64,000 nt of DNA from Acetobacter sp. UBA5411 (GCF_002409645.1 NZ_DHNR01000019.1:1-64000); one strand, 5' to 3'. Shown: positions 51,073-60,634, numbered from the stretch's first letter. The notes: generated by a model from the letters alone, not told the origin. Numbers and translations: made by a program.

Positions 51073-52520
51073 GCAGGTTCCTGTCGCGAGAGGCGGCTGA
51101 CACTAAAACAAACGACGGTGCTACGGCGCGTCTGGTTGGCAGGAACGACACAACGCGCAGCATTCTGCGGCATACCAGCCGAACCCTTGCGCGTCACCTT
51201 TCCGGGGTCGCGCTTCTGGCGCTTGCTGCCTGTAGTTCCGGCGGCACCAGCGGGCCGGGCGGCCTTGGCGGAAGCGATGCAACGGCTTCAGCGCCGAACG
51301 TCGGGGTGTTGTTGCCTCTGACCGGCGCGAACGGGGTTCTCGGCAATGAAATGCTGACTGCCGCAAAACTGGCACTATCAAAACAGACCGGAACTCTGGC
51401 GCCACCCAAAGTCGATGTGCATGACACGGCGGCTGCGGGCGGCGCGACAGAGGCCATGCAGGCAGCCATTGCAGCCGGAGACGGTATCGTTCTGGGGCCT
51501 CTGACCAGTGTCGATACGGCGTCTATCGGTCCGATGGCTGTGCGCGCGGGCATTCCGGTGATCGCTTTCACCAGCGATCTGGCGCAGGCCCGCCCCGGTG
51601 TCTGGGTGTTTGGTATTACGCCGCAACAACAGGTCTCGCGTCTCGTAGACGCTGCAAAGCTGGAAGGTCGCCATCATTTTGCGGCTTTCCTGCCCGATAC
51701 CCCCCTGGGTCACGCTATGGGCGACGCCTTGGTGCGCGCCTGCCGCGAGGGAAGCCTTGCTGATCCGCAGGTGGTCTATCACGCAGGTACGCCTGAGGCG
51801 ATCCGAAGCGGCTTGGCTACTCTGAGCGCCTATGACACCCGTGTCGCAACAGCATCCGGTCAGTCGACCGGGCCGGCGCAGGATCTCCCGGATGATCTGG
51901 CGGCGGCATTGTCGTCGGCTTCGAAAGCGAGCGGAAAGGCGGATGCCCAGTCGCCGGGAGACCCCAAGGCTTCTCCTCCGGCTCAGGCGACAGCCGCAAC
52001 ATCTTCAGATGCTTCCTCCCCGACCTTGTCCGCTCCTCCGTTCGATGCCCTGCTTCTGGCCGACACCGGACTGGCGCTGAAGAATGTGCTTGATGCGCTC
52101 AAGGCCAATCAGGTTCGTACCAGTGATGTCCGCCTTATGGGACCAGGTCTGTGGGGTGCTTTTGCAGGAAAGCTGGGATCTGTCGCAGGAGCCTGGTATG
52201 CAGCGCCTGACCCAGCGGCCCGCACGCTTTTCGTGCAGCAGTTTTCTATCCAGAACCACCGCGTCCCCAAGCCGCTGGCAGATCTGCCATATGATGCAGG
52301 TAGTCTGGCGAATTCGGTTTATTCGGCAACGGGTGGGAAAGGATATCCGGTCGATATGCTGACGCAGCCTCAGGGTTTTTCCGGGGTCGATGGCGCTTTC
52401 ACGCTGACTGGAAACGGCCAGACCTTGCGCAAGCTGGGTATCTTTGAAATCCAGTCGGGTGGTGGTTCCCGTATTCTTCCTGCTCCCAAATCTGCTGCAC
52501 CGGTTCCTGGAGCATCCTGA
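51060..52520 (+). CDS. Penicillin-binding protein activator lipoprotein (LpoA/YraM-like)
   Basis: Periplasmic-binding-protein-fold lipoprotein that in E. coli activates PBP1A for peptidoglycan synthesis; here it is 486 residues. A lipobox LALAACSS places the lipid on Cys58. The substrate-binding fold follows with NVGVLLPLTGANGVLGNEML, IVLGPLTSVDTASIGPMAVRAG, PVIAFTSD and RHHFAAFLPDTPLG. An Ala/Ser/Pro insert is at about 285-335. The signal is oddly preceded by about 40 polar residues; no later in-frame start exists, so the true start may use a rare codon. The rsmI-lpoA divergent neighbour order is widely conserved. Confidence 0.88.
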   Translation: MNRTCRFLSREAADTKTNDGATARLVGRNDTTRSILRHTSRTLARHLSGVALLALAACSSGGTSGPGGLGGSDATASAPNVGVLLPLTGANGVLGNEMLTAAKLALSKQTGTLAPPKVDVHDTAAAGGATEAMQAAIAAGDGIVLGPLTSVDTASIGPMAVRAGIPVIAFTSDLAQARPGVWVFGITPQQQVSRLVDAAKLEGRHHFAAFLPDTPLGHAMGDALVRACREGSLADPQVVYHAGTPEAIRSGLATLSAYDTRVATASGQSTGPAQDLPDDLAAALSSASKASGKADAQSPGDPKASPPAQATAATSSDASSPTLSAPPFDALLLADTGLALKNVLDALKANQVRTSDVRLMGPGLWGAFAGKLGSVAGAWYAAPDPAARTLFVQQFSIQNHRVPKPLADLPYDAGSLANSVYSATGGKGYPVDMLTQPQGFSGVDGAFTLTGNGQTLRKLGIFEIQSGGGSRILPAPKSAAPVPGAS

Positions 52521-52553
52521 CACAGTTTTCTTTGGATATTTTGCAAGTCCTTC

Positions 52554-52588
52554 AAACCGCCTCGCTATCTTTTTGCGAGGCGGTTTTT
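52554..52588 (+). terminator. Intrinsic terminator after the PBP-activator gene
   Basis: AAACCGCCTCGC (52554-52565) pairs with GCGAGGCGGTTT (52575-52586) across a nine-base loop, followed by a run of T. Confidence 0.93.
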
Positions 52589-52733
52589 TTATGTCGATAT
52601 TAGAAAGAGTAGTCTTATTTTTTTATTTCTTTCCAAACGATTAGATCAATATCTCCCAAAACCTGCCCTTAGTGTTTGAACCGTTGAAATGGCTTTTGGT
52701 CATCATCAGACACACCAATATTATGTCTATGAT

Positions 52734-52753
52734 ATTGCGAGTAAGTCTCATTT
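52734..52753. promoter_or_regulatory. Possible Fur-type iron box upstream of the TonB receptor
   Basis: ATTGCGAGTAAGTCTCATTT resembles the Fur-box variants of form TTGCGAATnATTCTCA, with an imperfect dyad (TGCGAGT around AGTCTCA). It ends 42 bases before the receptor start. Iron control is an inference from this single match. Confidence 0.35.
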
Positions 52754-52795
52754 ACGGCATAGCTGTGCCAGCTTATGCCACGAGATGTAGAAATC

Positions 52796-55234
52796 ATGAC
52801 GAATCGTTTCATCCGCCATACATTACGACCGACACCGCTGACTGCCGGACTGACTCTGGCTTGTTCTGCTCTTCATCCGCAGACTGCTGATGCCGGAACA
52901 GTGAAAGCGCGTCATGCTCATGCCCGGACGGCGGTTCACAAGCCCGTTTCAAAACCGGGTGTGGTGGTTCCAAGGACCTCTGTCTCGCCTGTCGCTGGAG
53001 CATCAATCCCATCAAACACAAATGCTCATGCAGTGAATACGGGCGCGAAAACCCTGGAAACAGGGCCGAACTCTGAAAGTATTGTGGTACATGGTCACAG
53101 CATGAATGTGCTGACCCAGGATATGGGTTTTGGTCGCATGCCGCAGGATGTTCTGCACACACCGCAGACGGTCAATGTTGTGCCAAAAGTTCTGATGGAA
53201 CAGCAGAACGTCAAATCTCTGGAAGAAGCGCTTCGGAACGTTCCCGGCATCACGGCATCGGTTGGCGAAGGTGAGGGCGGCATGAGCGGGGATCAGTTTC
53301 TGATCCGCGGATTTCAGGCCCAGAACGACATTTACCAGAATGGTCTGCGCGACTTTGGCGTCTACAGCCGTGACAGCTTCGATTATGACCATGTGACGGT
53401 CATCAAGGGACCATCCTCTGAAGTCTTTGGTAACGGAACGACAGGCGGCGCCATCAACGTCACCACCAAGGTTGCCCATCTGGGAAACAATTACGGCGGC
53501 AGCTTTTCTGGCGGTTCAGGCTCCTATTATCGTGGCACTCTCGATCTGAACCAGCAGATCGGTGAGCATACGGCCATCCGTATTACCGGCATGGGCAATG
53601 AAAACGATGCTGTCGGCCGGGACAATGTGTATTCGCATCGCTGGGGGCTTGCGCCGTCCATTGGGTTTGGTCTTGGCACCAAAACAACCTTTACGCTCGA
53701 ATACTTCCACCAGAGCGATAACCGGATGCCTGATTACGGTGTTCCGGTGGTCACGCGTCCGGGTGCTACAGTCGGAAAACCCGCTACTGAATATGGTCTG
53801 AATCGCAAAAGCTGGTATGGCACAACATACGATCAGGACGATTCATCGACTGATATGCTGACGGCGCGTCTCAAGCATCAGTTTAATGACCACATCACAG
53901 TCTTCAATGATCTGAAAGGCGGCCTGTACAGTCGTTACTATTCAGCTTCGCAGCCCGGATGCGATACGACCTGTGCGAAGAATTTCTTTACCGATCCATC
54001 GGCTGCGATGATCAACAGGCGTGGTCATCTCGGCGGTCCTGAGCCTTATCAGCAGGATGACTGGTCTGTGCAGAACGTTCTGTCCACTCTGGCCAAATTC
54101 AATACAGGCTCTGTCAGACATCAGATTATCGCCGGTGTCGATGTGATGCATGTTTATGACCGCCGCAAGAATTACGCCTACAATTTCAATGGGGTGAATG
54201 GTACGCGTGCGGATACGACCAGTATGCTGCATCCTTCGGCCTACCAGCCGGGACTACTTCTTGGTGGGCTTGGACAATATCCAGGCAATCTTGTGACCAT
54301 TCCTAATGGTGTGGGTCAGAAGATGTACAAAACCGGCGATGCAACGGACGTTGGTGCATTCTTCTCCGATCAGGTCTGGCTTGTGCCGTGGTTTTCAATC
54401 AAGGCTGGTTTCCGCTGGGATCACTGGAACAGTCACTATGCCGCAACGGATGGGGCCACGTTAGCTGATACACGGCTGCATCAGTCACAGGATACGTTCA
54501 ATCCCAACGTCAGCCTGATGTATACGCCGAATGATAATGCCATGGTGTATTTCAACTGGTCGGAGTCAACGACGCCTCTGGGGCTGTATGTGACGAACAG
54601 CAGTGAGCCGATGACCGCCAATGGGTCTAAAATGCATCCCGAGCGCAGCCGTCTTTACGAAGTTGGCGCTAAATATAATGCATTTCACGGACGTGTAGGC
54701 TTCACCGTATCGGCTTTCCGGCTTGAAAAGTCGAACGCGATCCTTGGAAGTGACAGCAACAGTTCTGTCATCGCCTCCAGTGATCGTCAGCGCAACCAGG
54801 GCGTGGAACTCGGCGCTTCTGGTGAAATCATGAAAAACTGGCAGCTTATCGCGACCTATGCCTATTATGACGCGACGACCACATGGTCCACGACAGCGTC
54901 CAATGTCGGCAAACACGTCCTTTATGTTCCGAAAAATTCGGCGACGCTGTGGACAACTTACACAGTTGCGCCCGGAAAGCCCTGGAACCTGATGTTTGGC
55001 GGAGGACCGACCTGGCGTGAAGGCGTCTGGCTGAACGCAGCGAATACAGCTCGCGTGCCTGCTAATCTTGACTGGAGTGCAGTGATCTCTCACTCGTTCC
55101 TGAATAATCACTGGCGTGTCGCCATGAACGGCTACAACCTCGCCAATCGCCTGAACTATGCCAATCTGTTCAGCGATCGTGCGGTGCCTGCGGTCGGTCG
55201 GACTTTTCTGTTCTCTGTTTCCGCCAATTACTGA
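52796..55234 (+). CDS. TonB-dependent siderophore receptor
   Basis: Outer-membrane gated channel for ferric siderophores, 812 residues. A signal peptide ends near TADAG, followed by a Lys/His/Pro-rich linker and the TonB box ESIVV (94-98). The plug domain is QDVLHTPQTVNVVPKVLMEQ to GGAINVTTKV, and a 22-strand barrel follows with DNAMVYFNWSEST, YEVGAKYNAF and NQGVELGASG. It most resembles Fiu/FhuE-type receptors. The last residue is Tyr, not the usual Phe. ATG 52796 is preferred over 52775. A possible Fur box lies upstream. No siderophore synthesis genes are here. Confidence 0.94.
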   Translation: MTNRFIRHTLRPTPLTAGLTLACSALHPQTADAGTVKARHAHARTAVHKPVSKPGVVVPRTSVSPVAGASIPSNTNAHAVNTGAKTLETGPNSESIVVHGHSMNVLTQDMGFGRMPQDVLHTPQTVNVVPKVLMEQQNVKSLEEALRNVPGITASVGEGEGGMSGDQFLIRGFQAQNDIYQNGLRDFGVYSRDSFDYDHVTVIKGPSSEVFGNGTTGGAINVTTKVAHLGNNYGGSFSGGSGSYYRGTLDLNQQIGEHTAIRITGMGNENDAVGRDNVYSHRWGLAPSIGFGLGTKTTFTLEYFHQSDNRMPDYGVPVVTRPGATVGKPATEYGLNRKSWYGTTYDQDDSSTDMLTARLKHQFNDHITVFNDLKGGLYSRYYSASQPGCDTTCAKNFFTDPSAAMINRRGHLGGPEPYQQDDWSVQNVLSTLAKFNTGSVRHQIIAGVDVMHVYDRRKNYAYNFNGVNGTRADTTSMLHPSAYQPGLLLGGLGQYPGNLVTIPNGVGQKMYKTGDATDVGAFFSDQVWLVPWFSIKAGFRWDHWNSHYAATDGATLADTRLHQSQDTFNPNVSLMYTPNDNAMVYFNWSESTTPLGLYVTNSSEPMTANGSKMHPERSRLYEVGAKYNAFHGRVGFTVSAFRLEKSNAILGSDSNSSVIASSDRQRNQGVELGASGEIMKNWQLIATYAYYDATTTWSTTASNVGKHVLYVPKNSATLWTTYTVAPGKPWNLMFGGGPTWREGVWLNAANTARVPANLDWSAVISHSFLNNHWRVAMNGYNLANRLNYANLFSDRAVPAVGRTFLFSVSANY

Positions 55235-55461
55235 TCGGTGGAATATCTAACCGCGCCGGATCATCGCTCTTTGCGTGGTGGTCCGGCCAATACAGTAGGA
55301 ATGGCGTCTCCCGAAGCCAATATGGCTCTCTATTATGTTTTATGAAAAAAGTGGGCTGTCAGCTTGTCGCAGCCCTTTGATTTCCGAGGATTGATCAGTG
55401 ACGGCCCTTTATTGTCTCGGGCCAGTCGTCATTGGAGAGCCTCAGTTACAGGCTGCAGCAG
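55235..55461. other. Spacer downstream of the TonB receptor
   Basis: No gene or strong terminator is seen; a weak GGGCTG/CAGCCC pairing (about 55352-55375) could act as a terminator for the receptor. Confidence 0.3.
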
Positions 55462-55827
55462 TCAGGCTGCTGCGACAGAGCCCTGCAGGGGAAGGGCCGG
55501 ACGGACAAAGTCGAGCGCCATTTCGAAAGAGCTTTCGTGGCTGAGGACATTGCCGCGCAGAGCGTCGACGACAACCCAGTGCGTGCCTTCCGGATGCACG
55601 ACATAGGCGGGACTGGCGTTTTCACGAACCCAGATCAGCGCCTGTTCTGAGTCGGCGAAGGTGGCTTCGTCATCAATGCAGATTTCTGCGTCACAGAGAC
55701 CCATGCGCTTGCCAGCCTCAAGCCAGCGAGCGAGGTATTCACGATGACGCGGCAAAATGACGGCCATCCGGAATGGGATAACATTCGAAGGGAACACTGA
55801 CTGTTCGGTCTGCATTGCCTGGGACAT
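55462..55827 (-). CDS. Conserved-looking hypothetical protein
   Basis: Not recognised. The 121-residue soluble protein has a hydrophilic N-terminus with SNVIPFRMAVILPRHREYL, then a compact alpha/beta-like core: GLCDAEICIDDEATFADSEQ, ALIWVRENASPAYVVHPEG, THWVVVDALRGN. It ends with an Ala-rich tail. A good ribosome site (GAGGAGAG eight bases before ATG 55827) and normal codon use support translation. The alternation of strands around a possible redox-less core gives no catalytic clue. It faces away from the lipid A operon; an AT-rich palindromic region lies upstream. Confidence 0.65.
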   Translation of the reverse strand: MSQAMQTEQSVFPSNVIPFRMAVILPRHREYLARWLEAGKRMGLCDAEICIDDEATFADSEQALIWVRENASPAYVVHPEGTHWVVVDALRGNVLSHESSFEMALDFVRPALPLQGSVAAA

Positions 55828-55981
55828 CCCTGATCTCTCCTCTACGTTCTGAACAAACGGTATGGGCTTCTCTCTCGTCTCGCCAGTGCGAAAGAAGGCG
55901 AAGCGCTTCCAGAAGAGGCAGGTTGAGAAATCTGTGATCTAAAAGATACAGAAATATAAGGTGTGACAAAAATTAAGCATA

Positions 55982-56025
55982 AAAAATGATCATTTTTGGA
56001 TAATATATGCACATAAAATGTGCAT
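55982..56025. repeat. Two AT-rich palindromes upstream of the hypothetical gene
   Basis: AAAAATGATCATTTTT (55982-55997) is a perfect 16-base palindrome; ATGCACAT AAA ATGTGCAT (56007-56025) is a perfect hairpin. They lie downstream of lpxL and upstream of the 121-residue gene on the minus strand, so they may act as operators or a terminator. Confidence 0.55.
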
Positions 56026-56086
56026 GCTGTGCAAAAACAGATCGTTTTGTAGGCGGAAAGACATATTTTCGTCCAGAATCGTCCTG

Positions 56087-57043
56087 CTATTTGAACTGAT
56101 TCGACATCCTGTACAGCTCTTTGGGCCAGCGCCGATGCAACCAAAGCCAGCTCTCGGGTCTGGCCCGGATCCATGCTTCCAGCCTGTCATTGATGGCCTG
56201 GGTGAGGGCGGCGACATCATTCTGTCGGTTGCCGGTGTCAGGAAAGGTCATCGGCGGTTCCACCACAATCCGCAGGCGTGCTGGTCCGAGACGCTGCACA
56301 TGCCCCGGAATAACCGGACAGCGGAATTTCAGAGCCATGGCCGCCAGAGCGGGAGCGGTCATGGCGGGACGGTTGAAGAAACGTGCCTCAATACCGTCAT
56401 TCATTTTCTGATCGACCAGCATGCCCAGCCTATGGCCGGTCGCCACCCATCGCAGCGCGTCTTTGGCCCCTTTCGCGCCCTTTGCAAACAGGGGAAGCGG
56501 GTCCTGCATCGCGGCGTCGCGCAGGTCACGAATCATCCGGTCCACCACAGGATTGGCCGCCGCACGATAGAAGGAGGCAAAACCGGCACCATATTTGGCG
56601 ACACCGGGGGGAAGCATTTCCCAGTTGCCGATATGACCCGAGACGAACAGGACCGGGCCACCACTCTTGGCTACCGCCAGCAGATGCTCCTTGCCGGTGA
56701 CTTCAAAGCCCGGTCCTGCCAAAGTGTCTTCCTTCAGGGACGCAATATGTGGAAATTCCCCGACGGTGCGACCGAGATTGTCCCAAACCCCTTTGATGAT
56801 GCGCTTCCGTTCGGTCTTGTTCAGTTCAGGCATGGCGAGACGAAGGTTGGTGTCAGCCACTTTTGAGACGGGCAGAAGCGGCCCAATGCCGGAGCATAGT
56901 CTGCCTCCTATATTGGAGGCAGTCTCCGGACGGATCTGTCGCAGTAACTGCAAGGCGCCACGAGCGGCCAGAGCTTCCAGCTTCATCAGAAACGGTACGG
57001 ACGGATCTTTATCTGTCGTGGGGGAAGAGGAAGCTGAAGTCAT
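56087..57043 (-). CDS. Lipid A biosynthesis acyltransferase (LpxL/HtrB family)
   Basis: Adds a secondary acyl chain to Kdo-lipid A precursor at the inner membrane; 318 residues. The catalytic HX4E motif is His137...Glu142 in VSGHIGNWEM; GMLVDQKMNDGIEARFF and CPVIPGHVQRLG are family conserved. There is no strong N-terminal anchor: the segment near residues 20-60 is only moderately hydrophobic. Its ATG overlaps the lpxK stop by four bases, so all three genes from the Kdo transferase onwards are coupled. Which acyl position it uses is unknown. Confidence 0.9.
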   Translation of the reverse strand: MTSASSSPTTDKDPSVPFLMKLEALAARGALQLLRQIRPETASNIGGRLCSGIGPLLPVSKVADTNLRLAMPELNKTERKRIIKGVWDNLGRTVGEFPHIASLKEDTLAGPGFEVTGKEHLLAVAKSGGPVLFVSGHIGNWEMLPPGVAKYGAGFASFYRAAANPVVDRMIRDLRDAAMQDPLPLFAKGAKGAKDALRWVATGHRLGMLVDQKMNDGIEARFFNRPAMTAPALAAMALKFRCPVIPGHVQRLGPARLRIVVEPPMTFPDTGNRQNDVAALTQAINDRLEAWIRARPESWLWLHRRWPKELYRMSNQFK

Positions 57044-58056
57044 GGTCGTGGCATCCGTTCCGTCAGGCTGTCGAGAATATGATCCAGTGAGGCTATGTCC
57101 GCCCATTCCAGCTCCACATTCACCACTCTGACTTTCTGACGAAAAGATGCGGGAAATCGTACGGCGTCTTTGGGTGTGGTGACCAGAAGAGCGGAATGCT
57201 GTGCGGCGAGGCGGGACAGATGGGCGAGATCGGCGGCTGTGAAGGCGTGGTGATCGGGGAAAGAAATGCACTTTATTGGGATGACGTCATTTTCCCTGAG
57301 GCAGGCAAAGAACTTGTCAGGACGGGCAAGCCCTGCGAAGGCGATGACCTTCTGCTGACGGAGAGAGCCGATGGAGCGTTCCATCCGCAATGCCGCTTTC
57401 AGGATCGGATAATGGACTTTGGTTGCAAGGCTTTTCTGAACACCACAAGTGTCCTGCCCCGTAATGACAACAGCGTCTGCAGCGGCCAATCCTGTCATGA
57501 GAGGCTCGCGTAGGGGGCCAGCGGGCAATACGCACTGATTGCCAAAACCAACAGCGCCATCCACCAGAATAAGGGAAAAGTCCTTGTGCAGACCGGGATT
57601 CTGGAAACCGTCATCCATGATCAGAAAGGTCGCACCGGCCGCAATGGCGGCGCGGGCTGACGCGGCACGATCAGGGCTGACCCAGCAGGGCGCTGCGGCG
57701 GCGAGAAGGAGGGGCTCGTCGCCGACATCCGTTGCAGTATGGCGTGTCGGATCGACACGCAGCGGGGGCTGTCCCTTCACGGCCTTTCCTCGATAGCCGC
57801 GTGTCAGGCAATGCACCACGACGCCGCGTTGGTGCAGCCGACGGATGAGATCAAGTACGGTCGTTGTTTTTCCGGTTCCCCCCACCGTAAGATTTCCGAC
57901 GCAAAGCACCGGAACCGGAGCGCGCCAGCCGGTACGTTGTCTGCGCTTTTGGGCCGCTAAACCAACGATAGAGGCAATGGGCTTCAGAAGCGTGCTGATG
58001 AGTCCGGGAGGGCGAAACCAGAAAGATGGTGCGCTCAGGCGAAGAAAGCCGGTCAT
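57040..58056 (-). CDS. lpxK: Tetraacyldisaccharide 4'-kinase
   Basis: Phosphorylates the 4' position of the lipid A disaccharide (lipid IVA formation). The 338 residues have an N-terminal membrane-associated segment, the P-loop NLTVGGTGKT (55-64), TRGYRGK, GDEPLLLA, FLIMDDGFQNPGLHKD and GLARPDKFF. Its four-base overlaps with both neighbours (58053-58056 and 57040-57043) indicate a single transcript with the Kdo transferase fusion and the acyltransferase. Confidence 0.96.
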   Translation of the reverse strand: MTGFLRLSAPSFWFRPPGLISTLLKPIASIVGLAAQKRRQRTGWRAPVPVLCVGNLTVGGTGKTTTVLDLIRRLHQRGVVVHCLTRGYRGKAVKGQPPLRVDPTRHTATDVGDEPLLLAAAAPCWVSPDRAASARAAIAAGATFLIMDDGFQNPGLHKDFSLILVDGAVGFGNQCVLPAGPLREPLMTGLAAADAVVITGQDTCGVQKSLATKVHYPILKAALRMERSIGSLRQQKVIAFAGLARPDKFFACLRENDVIPIKCISFPDHHAFTAADLAHLSRLAAQHSALLVTTPKDAVRFPASFRQKVRVVNVELEWADIASLDHILDSLTERMPRP

Positions 58057-60170
58057 GAGTAGCCGCAGGTCCGGCAGATAAGGTCTGCCAGCCGGGACGG
58101 CAGATTCTGGTCACGTGTTGCGATCCGCTCTCCTGCCTCACCGAGTGCTGCTACCCGTGCAGGATCGTTGAGCAGGGCTTTGACCGTGTTCACAAGGTCC
58201 GGAACGGATCGGACCATGCTAACGGATTCACCAAGAGCAGCAAAGGTTTCTTCAAAATTGTCGATCGCCGGTCCCGTCATGATCGCGCATCCCAGTCGAG
58301 CCGGTTCAAGCGGGTTGTGTCCGCCGCCTTCTATCGGACTGTCAGGAGCGATCAGGCTATTTCCCATGAAAACGATGCGTGACAGGCGGAACAGAATGCC
58401 GAGTTCACCCAGCGTATCGACAATCCAGACGGGATTTGCCTTGTTTGGGAGTTCGTCCTGCGAACGGCGGGGCGGCTGACCCGAGGCAGGAAAAGCCTCC
58501 TTCACCTCAGTGGCAATGACAGCGCCGCGGTCCGGATGGCGTGGCGCGATGATGGTCAGAAGATCAGGGTAGGAAGCCCGCAGAATTTTCGCAGCTTCGA
58601 GAACCTGTTTTTCTTCACCGGGATGCGTGGAGGCCGCAACCCATACCGGTCGTTTACCGATAGCCTTGAGAGCAGCGTCCAGTATGGCTGTGTCCGCAGC
58701 GAGGGGAGGGGCGGCAGTTTTCAGATCGCCGTCACAGAACACGTTCGAGGCGCCGAGCATCCTGAAGCGGGCGGCATCTTCCGGCGAGCGCGCCGCGATC
58801 CACGACAGTGCGGTCATCATGCCCTCGGCCATGCGGGACAGTTTGCGCCATCCCTTCAGAGCCGAGCGTGACAGACGGCCGTTCACCAGCATGACGGGCA
58901 ATTTCGCAGCATTGCAGGCTGCTATCATGTTCGGCCACAGCTCGCTTTCCGTCAGAACAAGTCCGTCCGGTCGCCAGTAACGCAGAAAGCGCTTGATCCA
59001 TCGTGGCACATCGAGAGGGACGAAGCTGTGTAGAACCCGTCCTGCGTGCATGGCGTCGGGCAGTTCCCGCGCCAGTGTTGCGGCGGCGGTAACGGTGCCG
59101 GTTGTGACAAGAACAGTCGGGGTTGAGGGCTTTTTCAGGATGGCCTGAATAACCGGAATGATGGAAAGGGTTTCGCCAACACTGGCTGCATGCATCCAGA
59201 TGAGCGGGCCGTCGGGACGGTGCGTGGTAGCGAAACCAAGCCGCTCTCTGGTTCGTTCGCGAATTTCCTTGCCTCGACGCACCCGTACGCGAAGCATCGC
59301 AATCAGGCCGGGAGCGAGCAGGGAGGTCAGCAGCGACCAGAGAACGGGGATGCCGGCGGACTTCGGACGCTGCGACATGGTGGGCGCACGAACAGACCCT
59401 TCCACGACGGCCCTCTCTGGCATGGTGGCAAGTGTGTCGGGGTAGGTTTCTGTCTGTGCTCCGGCTTCGTCCTGAGCTGCAGTCAGTCGAAGAGCCAGAG
59501 TCTGGCCCGCTGCGTCACGCTTTCCCGGTTCGACCGAAACAGGTGCGCCGCAGACGATACGTCCACGCCCAAACGGCAGCGGCACGATCATTCGGTCCCA
59601 TGAGGGCGCATGCAAACATGTGCACTGCACGCCGACCGGCAGGATGGGGATGCCGGTCTTTTCAGCCAGTGCGAGAACGCCCGGCTGTATGACGCGACGT
59701 GGTCCCTTGGGACCATCGGGCATGACAGCGACGGTATGTCCCTGCGCCAGAGCCTGACGGATCTGACGCAGGGCCGCGGCACCTCCCTTGTTCTTGCCCT
59801 TCTTGTCGGAAGAGCCGTGGATCGGGGGAATCCTCCACGGGGTGACGATCCGGGCAATCAGCCGGCCGTCACGGTTGCGGCTGATCAGAACATGCAGGCG
59901 CATGGAGGGATTGCGGGGCTCGGTCCACCACCAGAGCGCCGGAGAAAGGGCGAGCGCTTCATGCCAGAAAGCCACGAGCAGCCCTGGTTGTGTCCCGTCT
60001 CCGCGTTCATGCAGCAGAAGAGTTCTGGCTTCCGGCGTGGCCTCGAAATGCCAGCGTGTCGTGCGCAAGGCGAAGCCGAGCCAGCCACGAATGGCTTTCT
60101 CAAGAAGCTGCTGCCCCAGAGTAGAGGAATCTTCTCTGGAGAAAGAAGAGGATGCGGATCCGTCCTGCAT
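58053..60170 (-). CDS. Fusion of a DUF374 acyltransferase-like domain with Kdo transferase (WaaA)
   Basis: The 705-residue product has two domains. Residues about 45-230 match DUF374 (AFWHEALAL, LISRNRDGRLIARIV, KGGAAALRQIRQAL, VAVMPDGPKGPRR), a lysophospholipid-acyltransferase-like family usually encoded separately. After a low-complexity linker, residues about 270-700 are Kdo transferase: SLLTSLLAPGLIAMLRVR anchor, LIWMHAASVGE (catalytic Glu region), LVTTGT, LTESELWPNMI, AASTHPGEEK and EGGGHNPLEPA. It transfers Kdo to lipid IVA. No internal stop separates the parts. Overlap with lpxK supports a common transcript. Confidence 0.9.
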   Translation of the reverse strand: MQDGSASSSFSREDSSTLGQQLLEKAIRGWLGFALRTTRWHFEATPEARTLLLHERGDGTQPGLLVAFWHEALALSPALWWWTEPRNPSMRLHVLISRNRDGRLIARIVTPWRIPPIHGSSDKKGKNKGGAAALRQIRQALAQGHTVAVMPDGPKGPRRVIQPGVLALAEKTGIPILPVGVQCTCLHAPSWDRMIVPLPFGRGRIVCGAPVSVEPGKRDAAGQTLALRLTAAQDEAGAQTETYPDTLATMPERAVVEGSVRAPTMSQRPKSAGIPVLWSLLTSLLAPGLIAMLRVRVRRGKEIRERTRERLGFATTHRPDGPLIWMHAASVGETLSIIPVIQAILKKPSTPTVLVTTGTVTAAATLARELPDAMHAGRVLHSFVPLDVPRWIKRFLRYWRPDGLVLTESELWPNMIAACNAAKLPVMLVNGRLSRSALKGWRKLSRMAEGMMTALSWIAARSPEDAARFRMLGASNVFCDGDLKTAAPPLAADTAILDAALKAIGKRPVWVAASTHPGEEKQVLEAAKILRASYPDLLTIIAPRHPDRGAVIATEVKEAFPASGQPPRRSQDELPNKANPVWIVDTLGELGILFRLSRIVFMGNSLIAPDSPIEGGGHNPLEPARLGCAIMTGPAIDNFEETFAALGESVSMVRSVPDLVNTVKALLNDPARVAALGEAGERIATRDQNLPSRLADLICRTCGYS

Positions 60171-60556
60171 GCAGCGCGGTTAGCACGAGGCGGGAAAGGG
60201 GAAAAGGATCAAGGCTGTTATGGGCAGAGGGACAGTAGCAAGACAAGGTGAATTTGAATTGATTGATCGTATCTCATTGCGAGGACTTGACGCTTTTCAA
60301 GTTTATGAAGAGCTTTCGACAGGATTTTCTTTTCTACAAAAAGTGTAATCTGTTTCCGGTTGTGCTGCTTTTTGTCGGAATGACCGGAGCCATATTTTCC
60401 AAAAGCGGCCACCTTTTTTAGAGTGCCTCTCTATGTGGATGCGTCCGGAAAATCGGGCTGTCAGATGCCGGAAAATCCATTCAATCACGCTACTTTCGCA
60501 CCAATGATGCAGACGTCTACATTCTTTCAGTCACCCAACAGGTTTGATTGATCACG

Positions 60557-60634
60557 TCAGGGAATGCCTGTGCGGTCAAAGAGATAGAACCGCCTCCACA
60601 AACAGACGACTATCAGTAGTAGTCCCACCGACAT
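60557..60634 (-). CDS. Possible 25-residue membrane peptide
   Basis: MSVGLLLIVVCLWRRFYLFD followed by RTGIP: one hydrophobic helix and a basic/aromatic end, the layout of small bacterial membrane proteins. A weak AAGG lies shortly before the ATG. Nothing is known about it, and chance is a fair alternative at this length. Confidence 0.25.
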   Translation of the reverse strand: MSVGLLLIVVCLWRRFYLFDRTGIP

